A DNA stretch of 8,294 nucleotides from assembly GCA_016786965.1 (NCBI GenBank), contig JAEUVL010000890.1, positions 1 to 8,294 on the forward strand, given 5' to 3'. Position 1 is the first letter of the stretch, and the number at the start of each line of letters is the position of its first letter. Under the pieces are notes generated by a model. The model worked only from the letters and a program-made list of their open reading frames with translations. It did not search any database and was not told where the DNA came from. This DNA comes from Chitinophagaceae bacterium. Its GTDB lineage: Bacteria > Bacteroidota > Bacteroidia > Chitinophagales > Chitinophagaceae. The translations under genes were made by a program, and so were the position numbers. Shown here piece by piece: positions 1 to 6,127 of this stretch.

Positions 1-320
1 CTTTGAACCAGGTTAAAAGAAAAAGGTTTGGTACCGGCATCCTGGTGACAGTTGGTGCAGTTCACCCTGTTGCGGGTATAGTTTCCATTGATCCCTTCCG
101 GACCGATGTAATAAGCTGTACTGATGAGCAATTCCCTTCCATAGCGAACCATCTCACCAAAGGCGTCTTTTGGAATGGCGCTGGTATCAGGTACAGCGAT
201 CAGTTCATCTTTCTGTTTTGGGTTTTCTGCAGTGGCAGTATTGCTGCCCTGGTTACAGTTTACCAGGAAGACAGTTGCTGTAACAAGGAGAGAAATGATG
301 GTGATGGAACGGGCTTTCAT
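1..320 (-). CDS. c-type cytochrome lipoprotein, N-terminal part (TsdA/diheme cytochrome-like), cut by window edge
   Basis: The minus strand reads open from ATG at 320-318 to the window edge, giving 106 codons with no stop. Residues 1-21 (MKARSITIISLLVTATVFLVN) form a basic, then hydrophobic, signal sequence followed by Cys22. LVNC is a loose lipobox of the kind tolerated in Bacteroidota, so the mature protein is probably lipid-anchored and periplasm-facing. A low-complexity linker follows (about 23-50), then a conserved-looking block with GRELLIST (61-68) and the haem c attachment motif CTNCH at 88-92, with His92 the expected axial ligand. The order GREL..T..Y.G..G...N...CTNCH.DAG resembles the N-terminal domain of TsdA-type thiosulfate dehydrogenases and related diheme cytochromes c, which usually have a second CXXCH further on; that part lies outside the window. 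Electron transfer is a safe call; a thiosulfate substrate is only a family resemblance. The gene diverges from the protease at 484. No strong ribosome binding site is visible. Confidence 0.85.
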   Translation of the reverse strand, partial: MKARSITIISLLVTATVFLVNCNQGSNTATAENPKQKDELIAVPDTSAIPKDAFGEMVRYGRELLISTAYYIGPEGINGNYTRNRVNCTNCHQDAGTKPFSFNLVQ

Positions 321-450
321 GCTGTTTATAGTATCCTGTAAAATACTCTCTTTTTGATAAACGAAAAGCTTTATGCAGAAAAGCAGTGCAAGGCCCGGTA
401 ACCGCTTACTAATTTTTGCTGCAGATATTTTAAAAAATACCAAAAATGTG

Positions 451-459
451 TATCTTTTG
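451..459 (+). promoter_or_regulatory. possible -7 promoter box for the M43 protease gene
   Basis: The sequence TATCTTTTG lies 24 bases before the chosen ATG at 484. It resembles the Bacteroidota -7 consensus TAnnTTTG but has one extra base between TA and TTTG. No good TTTG -33 box sits at the usual distance; the nearest TTTG, at 415-418, is too far upstream. The whole divergent region 321-483 is AT-rich and must hold the promoters of both the cytochrome and the protease, but this is the only promoter-like box I could point to in it. Confidence 0.25.
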
Positions 460-483
460 ATTTCATTAACCAAAACACCTGCT

Positions 484-3400
484 ATGAAAAGAGTACTTCA
501 GCTACTTCTTTTAGCCGTCTGCGTAATACCAGCGATGGCCCAAAAAAATCTCACCACAACTCCCCCTATACAACGGTGCGCCACCCAGGAAGCGATCGAA
601 AGACGCTATCTCACCGATCCAATGTTCAGGATGCAAATGGAACAGAGGGAACGTGACTTCAGGCAATGGCTGGCTGCGCATCCCGGTGGTGCGCCGGTAA
701 CAGAAGCACTCACAGGCATTGTTACCATACCTGTGGTAGTGCATGTGGTATTACCTAACCCTCAAATAGTAACAGACGCTGATATTGAATATTTTATTAA
801 CCGGCTGAATCTCGATTTTTCAGGTCTTAATCCGGACAGTACTAATGGTACTTTATTCTATGGTGTAAGAGGTCATTCATTACTTCGCTTTTGCCTGGCC
901 AAAAGAGATCCGTCCGGCAATTATACCAGTGGTATAGAAAGAAGAGTGGGATCGGTTCCCATCGGCTTTGGAGAGCCGCAGGCGATCAAGAGTTTCGCAT
1001 CAGGCGGATTGAGCCCCTGGAATACTTCCAACTATTACAATGTTTGGGTGGGACTTTCTTCCGGCGGCTTGCTGGGCATTGCTCCGGAGATCGGTCCTGG
1101 TACCGCCACATCCGACGGTGTATGTATCAATTACCAGGCCTTTGCCAATAATCCCTGCTTTACGATCGGCGCCTTTAACCTGGCCCGAACAGCGGTGCAT
1201 GAGATAGGTCACAATTTTGGTTTGTACCATACTTTCCAGGGCGGTTGTGCTGCCACAAATGATATGGGACAACTGACCAGTCCTGGTTGTGTGCTACCTG
1301 CTCCTGTGCTTGCATTGCCAGATGATACACCGGCCCAAAGCGCCTCTACTTCTGGATGCCCGTCCGGTACAGTGGCGGCTGGTTGCGCCAGTTCACCCAA
1401 CCCGCCGGGTAAACAGTATCAAAACTACATGGACTATACAGACGATGCCTGCTATTCAATGTTTACCAATACACAGGTGGAAAGAATGCATTGGGTAACA
1501 GAAAACTGCCGTGCAGGCTATCTTACTTCCAACGGTTGCCAGTTACCAGCCAGCACCGTACCGCTGGATGCAGCAGCCATAGAAGTGATCAGCCCAACAG
1601 GTTCAGAAGTAGTGGGATGCTCTGTTGTGAACTATCCCCTCAGTGGTTGCAGTGGTGCTTTTACACCAAAAGTGCGGATCGAAAACCGTGGCTCCACCAC
1701 ACTTACTTCTGTTACGGTGCAAATGACTTTGAATGGCACCCCATTACCAGCACAAACTTTTTCGGTGAATCTTGCTTATGGAAAGAATACGGTAGTGACC
1801 CTGACCGGAGCAACCGCTGTGCCTGGTGCTAATACCATTTCCTTTACAGTAAGTAACCCCAATGGTGGTGCTGATGGTAATGCTTCTAATAATACTATTG
1901 CCATCAACCCGACCTTTACTCCTCCGGCCGCAACGGCACTACCTTTTGCGCAAAACTTTACCGGTGCCACATTCCCACCCACCAATATGAGCATTAGTAA
2001 CCCCAATGCTAACAATACCTGGGTAAGAAACGCCAACGGAAATGGCAATGCAGGATCTGCTTTTATTGATAATTATAATTTTAACCTCGTAGGCCAGGTT
2101 GATGAACTCAGATCAGTGTTACTGACCGTTCCTGCAGCAGTTGATTCTATTATATTAACCTTTGACCTGGCACATAAGAATTTTCCAGGGCTCAACGACC
2201 GGTTGCAGGTACTGGTGTCCTCCGATTGCGGAACTACATTTACAGCCTCGGGAACCAACCCGGTATTTGACCGCTCCGGTGCAGCACTGGCAACGGCTGG
2301 TTCTTCTACTGCCAATTATACTACACCGGCTGCAGGCGATTGGAGAAATCAGCGGGTTGCTATTTTTGTTGGGGTCGGATCTCCATTTGCCACTTCCGGC
2401 ACTATCATAATAAACTTCCGGGCTACCAACGGGTACAGTAATAACATTTTCCTTGACAATATTAATCTGTCGGCCAAGTATGACAGGGATATGCAGGTGA
2501 CGGCAATAATCAACCCGGTAGCGGTACAATGTGCGGGCAGCATAACTCCCGTAGTCACCGTACGGAATAACGGTATTCAAACAGTGGATTCTTATCGGGT
2601 GGGATATATAGTAGACAATGGTACACCTGTTGTATCGCCGGTTATTAATACACCGCTGGCACCAGGCTCTACTACCAATGTAACCCTGGCAGCCTTTACT
2701 CCTGCCGCAGGCAACCATACATTCAGATCCTATACACAAGACCCTGTAAGTGCGAGCGGTAGTGGAGAACAACTCCCGGGCAACGACACTGCCTCTATGG
2801 CATTTACTGTATTGCCAAGCCTGGCGAATATCAATGAGAATTTTGTAGCCGTAACCTTCCCGCCTGTGAGTTGGACGATCTTTAATCCAAACGCAAATAA
2901 TACCTGGGTAAGAAATGCAAATGGTAATGGTAATGCAGGATCAATGTTTATTGATAATTACAATTTCAACCTGACGGGACAAACAGATGAGATGCAATTG
3001 CCTTCTGTAAATACTACAGGTGCCTCGACGCTGTTCATTTCTTTTGATCTTGCACATAAGAATTTCCCCGGATTTAACGACCGTCTGCAGGTATTGTATT
3101 CCACAGACTGCGGAGTTACCTGGCAAGCTACCAGCTTCGACAGATCAGGCGCTGCACTGGCAACTGCCGGGTCTTCCACCGCTAATTACACTACACCAGC
3201 TGCCGCTGATTGGGTAAGGCAAACCGTGGCAATCAATCTTTGTACTTCACCTGCGCCACAGGTGCGGGTAGCATTCCGTGCGACAAATGGGTATGGTAAT
3301 AATATATTCCTGGATAATATCAGTGTTGCCCCGGGATCACCAACGGTGGCACAACCGGCCAATCAAACAGTATGTAATGGTGCAGCCACCACTGCTGTAA

Positions 3401-4929
3401 CATTTACCGGTACTGTAGCAGGCACTACTTTCAGCTGGACAAATAATACTCCATCGATCGGTTTAGCTGCCAACGGAACGGGCAATATCGCTGCCTTTAA
3501 TGCGGTGAACACAGGTGCTGCGCCAGTGGTTGCCACTATTACTGTAACGCCTGCGGTAGGCACCTGTACCGGCACACCGGCTACCTTTACTATTACCGTT
3601 AACCCAACACCGAATGCAGTAGCCACACCGGCCTCACAAACCATTTGCACCGGCACTGCCATGACCACTATTGCACTGACAAGTGCCGTAACCGGTACGA
3701 CTTATACATGGACAAGAGACAATACTGCCACCGTGACCGGCATTGCTCCCAACGGTTCAGGTAATATCAGTGGTTCACTGACCAATACCACCACAGCTCC
3801 GGTTACAGTGACCTTTACCATTACACCATCAGCTAATGGCTGTACTGGCTCACCGATAACCGCTACCGTAACGGTGAATCCTTTACCGACCATTACCTGC
3901 CCGGCCAATATAACTGTACCAAGCACACTTGGCCTTTGTACTGCTCCTGTAACCTACACGCCAACGGCTACCGGTGTACCAGCACCTGTGTTCAGTTATA
4001 GCACAACAGGCGCGACAGTAGCCAGCGGTTCCGGTACCGGCAGTGGTTTGACCTTTAACCTCGGTGTTACCACTGTGAACCTCACCGCCACCAATGCCTG
4101 CGGCGCAGCCAGTTGTTCATTTACCGTAACAGTTACAGACAGCCAACTGCCAGTAGTAACACAACAGCCCGCCAACAGAACGGTGTGCGCAGGAAGCAAT
4201 GCCACCTTCAGCGTTACGGCTACTAATGTGCTGAGTTATCAATGGCAGCAATGGAATGGCACTGCCTGGAATAATATACCCGGAGCAACAGCTTCTACTT
4301 ACACGGCAACTAACGTTACACAAAGCATGAATACCACCAGCTATCGTGCTGTGCTGACAGGGCTTTGCACTGTTATCAATTCTAATCATGCTACATTATA
4401 TGTAAATCCGTTGCCGACGATTCTGCTTTCTGCATCACCTTATCTCAGCTTGCTGCCTAACCAGACCACTACCATCACTGCCACGGTGAACCCAACAGGC
4501 GGAAGTTTTGTTTGGTCGTTGAATGGCAATCCGATCAGCGGAGTAAGCGGACCGGTACTCGGCCCGTTAGGAGTGGATGATATTGGCACTTACAGCACCC
4601 GCTATACGGACCCGAATGGTTGTATCTCCACCTCTGCCAACATTGTACTGAATGGACTGGCCGGGGAAAACCTTTGGGTATATCCAAACCCCAACCAGGG
4701 TGAGTTTGTAGTGAGATATTATAATCAGAATAATGAATCACTGACGTTAAACATTTATAATTCACTTGGCCAGCGGATTTTACAGCGGGTATTTGTTACC
4801 ACTACAGCATACACCAGTATGAACATCAACCTGGGCTCTGGCTTCAGCGAAGGTGTATATGTAGTAGAAGTAGTGAACAGCGCCGGCCAGCAGGTAGGTG
4901 CCAGGAGTGTTGTTATCAGGCATAAGTAG
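484..4929 (+). CDS. secreted M43 (pappalysin/cytophagalysin-like) zinc metalloprotease with adhesion-type repeats and T9SS sorting domain
   Basis: This encodes a 1481-residue extracellular protease. The start at 484 is chosen because residues 1-19 (MKRVLQLLLLAVCVIPAMA) form a clean signal peptide with an AMA|Q cleavage site; the frame stays open upstream to an ATG at 373, but that extension would bury the signal. The propeptide region (20-80) contains Cys32, a candidate cysteine switch. The catalytic domain (about 82-350) has the metzincin zinc motif HEIGHNFGLYH at 239-249 (zinc ligands His239, His243, His249; general base Glu240) and the Met-turn NYMDY at 314-318 with Met316. Then follow a CARDB-like domain (about 385-480), a MAM/jelly-roll-like module (486-663), a second CARDB-like domain (about 670-778), a second jelly-roll module (780-949), two PKD-like domains (954-1135), a HYR domain (1136-1219, CPANITVP start), two Ig-like domains (about 1221-1391) and a type A T9SS sorting domain (1398-1481, starting WVYPNPNQGEF). 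By family, it is exported by Sec, passed across the outer membrane by T9SS and trimmed of its tail, then released or anchored to the surface to degrade protein. The substrate is unknown. Confidence 0.95.
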   Translation: MKRVLQLLLLAVCVIPAMAQKNLTTTPPIQRCATQEAIERRYLTDPMFRMQMEQRERDFRQWLAAHPGGAPVTEALTGIVTIPVVVHVVLPNPQIVTDADIEYFINRLNLDFSGLNPDSTNGTLFYGVRGHSLLRFCLAKRDPSGNYTSGIERRVGSVPIGFGEPQAIKSFASGGLSPWNTSNYYNVWVGLSSGGLLGIAPEIGPGTATSDGVCINYQAFANNPCFTIGAFNLARTAVHEIGHNFGLYHTFQGGCAATNDMGQLTSPGCVLPAPVLALPDDTPAQSASTSGCPSGTVAAGCASSPNPPGKQYQNYMDYTDDACYSMFTNTQVERMHWVTENCRAGYLTSNGCQLPASTVPLDAAAIEVISPTGSEVVGCSVVNYPLSGCSGAFTPKVRIENRGSTTLTSVTVQMTLNGTPLPAQTFSVNLAYGKNTVVTLTGATAVPGANTISFTVSNPNGGADGNASNNTIAINPTFTPPAATALPFAQNFTGATFPPTNMSISNPNANNTWVRNANGNGNAGSAFIDNYNFNLVGQVDELRSVLLTVPAAVDSIILTFDLAHKNFPGLNDRLQVLVSSDCGTTFTASGTNPVFDRSGAALATAGSSTANYTTPAAGDWRNQRVAIFVGVGSPFATSGTIIINFRATNGYSNNIFLDNINLSAKYDRDMQVTAIINPVAVQCAGSITPVVTVRNNGIQTVDSYRVGYIVDNGTPVVSPVINTPLAPGSTTNVTLAAFTPAAGNHTFRSYTQDPVSASGSGEQLPGNDTASMAFTVLPSLANINENFVAVTFPPVSWTIFNPNANNTWVRNANGNGNAGSMFIDNYNFNLTGQTDEMQLPSVNTTGASTLFISFDLAHKNFPGFNDRLQVLYSTDCGVTWQATSFDRSGAALATAGSSTANYTTPAAADWVRQTVAINLCTSPAPQVRVAFRATNGYGNNIFLDNISVAPGSPTVAQPANQTVCNGAATTAVTFTGTVAGTTFSWTNNTPSIGLAANGTGNIAAFNAVNTGAAPVVATITVTPAVGTCTGTPATFTITVNPTPNAVATPASQTICTGTAMTTIALTSAVTGTTYTWTRDNTATVTGIAPNGSGNISGSLTNTTTAPVTVTFTITPSANGCTGSPITATVTVNPLPTITCPANITVPSTLGLCTAPVTYTPTATGVPAPVFSYSTTGATVASGSGTGSGLTFNLGVTTVNLTATNACGAASCSFTVTVTDSQLPVVTQQPANRTVCAGSNATFSVTATNVLSYQWQQWNGTAWNNIPGATASTYTATNVTQSMNTTSYRAVLTGLCTVINSNHATLYVNPLPTILLSASPYLSLLPNQTTTITATVNPTGGSFVWSLNGNPISGVSGPVLGPLGVDDIGTYSTRYTDPNGCISTSANIVLNGLAGENLWVYPNPNQGEFVVRYYNQNNESLTLNIYNSLGQRILQRVFVTTTAYTSMNINLGSGFSEGVYVVEVVNSAGQQVGARSVVIRHK
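1939..2472 (+). repeat. jelly-roll/MAM-like module, copy 1 (within the M43 protease)
   Basis: This codes for protease residues 486-663, the first of two related modules. It opens with LPFAQNF and has NPNANNTWVRN (506-516), FIDNYNFNL, FDLAHKNFPGLNDRLQVL, SSDCGTTF and a closing NIFLDNINLS. The pattern of an aromatic-rich start, D.L.V..S.DCG and a terminal FLDNI strand is that of the MAM/choice-of-anchor-J-like domains common in Bacteroidota surface proteins. Copy 1 carries a short insertion (ASGTNPV) before the FDRSGAAL block that copy 2 lacks. Confidence 0.8.
2821..3330 (+). repeat. jelly-roll/MAM-like module, copy 2 (within the M43 protease)
   Basis: This codes for protease residues 780-949, a near-duplicate of the module at 1939-2472. 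Two blocks are identical in protein sequence between the copies: 20 residues starting NPNANNTW (506-525 against 801-820) and 22 residues starting DRSGAALA (596-617 against 886-907). By hand count, 24 of those 42 codons differ synonymously, so the duplication is not recent at the DNA level. A CARDB-like domain separates the copies, so a CARDB plus jelly-roll pair may have been the duplicated unit. Confidence 0.8.
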
Positions 4930-5011
4930 TCAATAGGGCTGAACCAATAGTCCTGAGTTAATGGTCAATAATACTATTAGCTCAGGACTATTGATTTCTG
5001 GCCCTAGACTA
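4927..5011. repeat. large nested palindrome beginning on the protease stop codon
   Basis: The inner stem pairs 4945-4965 with 4973-4993: 21 base pairs, of which 19 are Watson-Crick and two G-T, closing a 7-base loop (4966-4972). The outermost 13 bases of that arm, CAATAGTCCTGAG, have a perfect inverted copy, CTCAGGACTATTG. An outer stem pairs TAGTC (4927-4931) with GACTA (5007-5011) and TAGGGC (4934-4939) with GCCCTA (5001-5006), with AA bulged at 4932-4933. The first three bases are the TAG stop of the protease gene. The 5' half reads as 7-base steps (TAGTCAA, TAGGGCT, GAACCAA, TAGTCCT, GAGTTAA, TGGTCAA). It could act as a transcription end or as 3' mRNA protection, but no T-tract follows, so a classical intrinsic terminator is doubtful. 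It could equally be a dispersed palindromic repeat. Confidence 0.85.
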
Positions 5012-5025
5012 TCCCTCTTTGGTGT

Positions 5026-5033
5026 TACATTTG
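5026..5033 (+). promoter_or_regulatory. TAnnTTTG promoter box directly in front of the MBL-fold hydrolase
   Basis: TACATTTG is an exact match to the Bacteroidota -7 consensus TAnnTTTG and ends only seven bases before the ATG at 5041. Transcription would therefore start at or within a few bases of the start codon, giving a leaderless or nearly leaderless mRNA. No convincing TTTG -33 box is found at the usual distance; that position falls in the 3' flank of the palindrome, which lowers confidence. Confidence 0.4.
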
Positions 5034-5040
5034 CCTTCCT

Positions 5041-5877
5041 ATGCCGCTTTTTATTTCTTCACTTAATTCTGGCAGCAATGCTAATTGCTACTATATTGGT
5101 AACGATACAGAGGCGGTACTTGTAGATGCCGGGCTTAGTTGCCGGGAAACAGAGCGACGGATGCTGAAGCTGGGCCTGTCCATGGAAAAAGTAAAGGCCA
5201 TTTTTGTATCACACGAACATGCTGATCATATAACTGGTGTGCCGGGGCTTTCTAAAAAATTCAGCCTGCCAGTTTATATTACCCCTGCCACCCTGGAGCA
5301 CAGCCGTATTCCATTGACTCCATCATTGGTCCGCTCATTTACACATGGCAAAGCTGTACCTGTTGGCGGATTGTCCGTTCTTCCTTTTAGAAAGAAACAT
5401 GATGGAAAAGATCCGCACAGCTTTGTGGTATCGGGCAGCGGGGTGAATGTAGGAGTGATCACAGATATTGGTTTTGCCTGCAAGCAGGTGATAAAACATT
5501 TTAGTCAGTGCCAGGCTGTTTTTTTAGAATCTAATTATTGCGATACGATGCTGCGCAATGGCAGCTATCCTTATCATTTACAACAACGCATCAGTGGTGA
5601 TGAAGGGCATTTGTCCAATGCACAGGCTTTAGAACTATTCCTTCACTATAAAGCTCCGGATCTCCGTCTGCTGATCTTGTCTCATCTATCAAAAAATAAT
5701 AACACGCCGGAGCTGGTGGAGCAATTGTTTGCCCCGCATGCAAACGATATTGATATTGTGGTGGCCAGCCGTTATGCTCCTTCACCGGTTTTTTGCCTCG
5801 AGGGAACTGGCCGGGCAGCCATTTCTACAACAAAAAGAAAAGGGGTGAAGAATGAGCGGCAGTTGTCATTGTTTTAA
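5041..5877 (+). CDS. YycJ/WalJ-type MBL-fold metallohydrolase, putative DNA exonuclease with clamp-binding tail
   Basis: This is a 278-residue cytoplasmic protein with no signal peptide. The N-terminus SSLNSGSNANCYYI (6-19) matches the usual first strands of the YycJ/WalJ family, which supports this start. The metal-binding motif is SHEHADH at 57-63 (His58, His60, Asp62, His63); further likely ligands are His120 or His126 (KKHDGKDPH), Asp142 (TDIG) and His215 (LSHLS). The block ESNYCDTMLRNGSYP...GDEGHLSN (163-193) is characteristic of this family. The length is close to the family's usual 260-280. YycJ of Bacillus anthracis is reported as a 5' exonuclease with a mutator phenotype, linked to mismatch repair; in Firmicutes the gene sits in the walRK operon, but no two-component genes are seen here. 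The last five residues are QLSLF (274-278), the consensus beta sliding-clamp-binding motif, preceded by a basic stretch (TKRKGVKNER). It stands alone between a palindrome and a promoter region, with no Shine-Dalgarno sequence. Confidence 0.9.
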   Translation: MPLFISSLNSGSNANCYYIGNDTEAVLVDAGLSCRETERRMLKLGLSMEKVKAIFVSHEHADHITGVPGLSKKFSLPVYITPATLEHSRIPLTPSLVRSFTHGKAVPVGGLSVLPFRKKHDGKDPHSFVVSGSGVNVGVITDIGFACKQVIKHFSQCQAVFLESNYCDTMLRNGSYPYHLQQRISGDEGHLSNAQALELFLHYKAPDLRLLILSHLSKNNNTPELVEQLFAPHANDIDIVVASRYAPSPVFCLEGTGRAAISTTKRKGVKNERQLSLF

Positions 5878-5934
5878 TAATTCCCGATAAAGAAAAAGTG
5901 AACTTCTATTTTTATCCGGACACTCTTTCCATTT

Positions 5935-5964
5935 TTTGCCAGAAAAATATTTCTCCTATCTTCG
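5935..5964 (+). promoter_or_regulatory. Bacteroidota-type promoter upstream of structured RNA and MATE gene
   Basis: TTTG at 5935-5938 is followed, after 18 bases, by TATCTTCG at 5957-5964, which matches TAnnTTTG with one mismatch. The spacing is close to that of known Bacteroidota sigma-ABfr promoters. Transcription would begin around 5969-5973, just before the foldable region 5984-6110 and about 155 bases before the MATE start codon. It could drive a free small RNA, a long MATE leader, or both. Confidence 0.45.
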
Positions 5965-5983
5965 CATTTCTTTCAACGAAACG

Positions 5984-6110
5984 AATATGAAAATCTGCTA
6001 AGGTTCGCCTCCCATTGTAATCCGGGTTTTCCCCGGGTAAGAACCTGCTACTTTATTATCCTTTTGTACCGCAGCACTTAATTGCTGCCTTCGTTCACAT
6101 TTTCATAATT
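5984..6110 (+). ncRNA. candidate structured RNA or structured 5' leader of the MATE gene
   Basis: Three nested or adjacent inverted repeats can be read directly. A closing stem pairs 5984-5994 with 6099-6110 (core ATGAAAAT with ATTTTCAT, one bulged A). Inside it, AGGTTC (6001-6006) pairs with GAACCT (6041-6046), enclosing a 13-15 base single-stranded 5' side and an apical hairpin CCGGG-TTTTC-CCCGG (6022-6036). A third hairpin, GCAGCA-CTTAAT-TGCTGC, spans 6071-6088. The rest of the intergenic region 5878-6127 is AT-rich with no supported gene. A long hairpin with an asymmetric central bubble is reminiscent of 6S-type RNAs, including the Bacteroidota 6S-Flavo class, but I cannot match a consensus by eye. 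A leader controlling the MATE gene is the alternative. No riboswitch consensus (TPP, SAM, cobalamin, fluoride) was recognised. The strand is assigned from the promoter at 5935. Confidence 0.45.
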
Positions 6111-6127
6111 TCAACCGTTAAATACTC

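Noticed and set aside
3..341. A 112-codon plus-strand open frame at the left end
   Set aside because: It is the complement of the cytochrome gene, which has a signal sequence and CTNCH motif; the plus-strand product resembles nothing.
330..347. Small hairpin AGTAT/ATACT just upstream of the cytochrome start
   Set aside because: Five base pairs with an eight-base loop in AT-rich DNA is expected by chance.
373..483. A 37-codon upstream extension of the protease frame starting at ATG 373
   Set aside because: It has no signal character and would place the clear signal peptide starting at 484 inside the protein.
2155..2772. A 205-codon open frame on the minus strand inside the protease gene
   Set aside because: It is antisense to the repetitive Thr/Asn/Gly-rich coding sequence, its product has no recognisable domain, and several similar minus-strand frames occur along the same gene as by-products of its composition.
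4945..4993. Classical rho-independent terminator after the protease
   Set aside because: The stem is long and AT-rich and is not followed by a T-tract, so it is listed as a palindrome rather than a terminator.
5987..6001. A four-codon leader peptide (ATG AAA ATC TGC TAA) at the start of the foldable RNA
   Set aside because: It is too short to distinguish from chance and lies within the closing stem; there is no codon enrichment of an attenuator type.
5984..6110. Signal recognition particle RNA on either strand
   Set aside because: The conserved SRP loop around CCGGAAGG and its AGCAG partner is absent on both strands.
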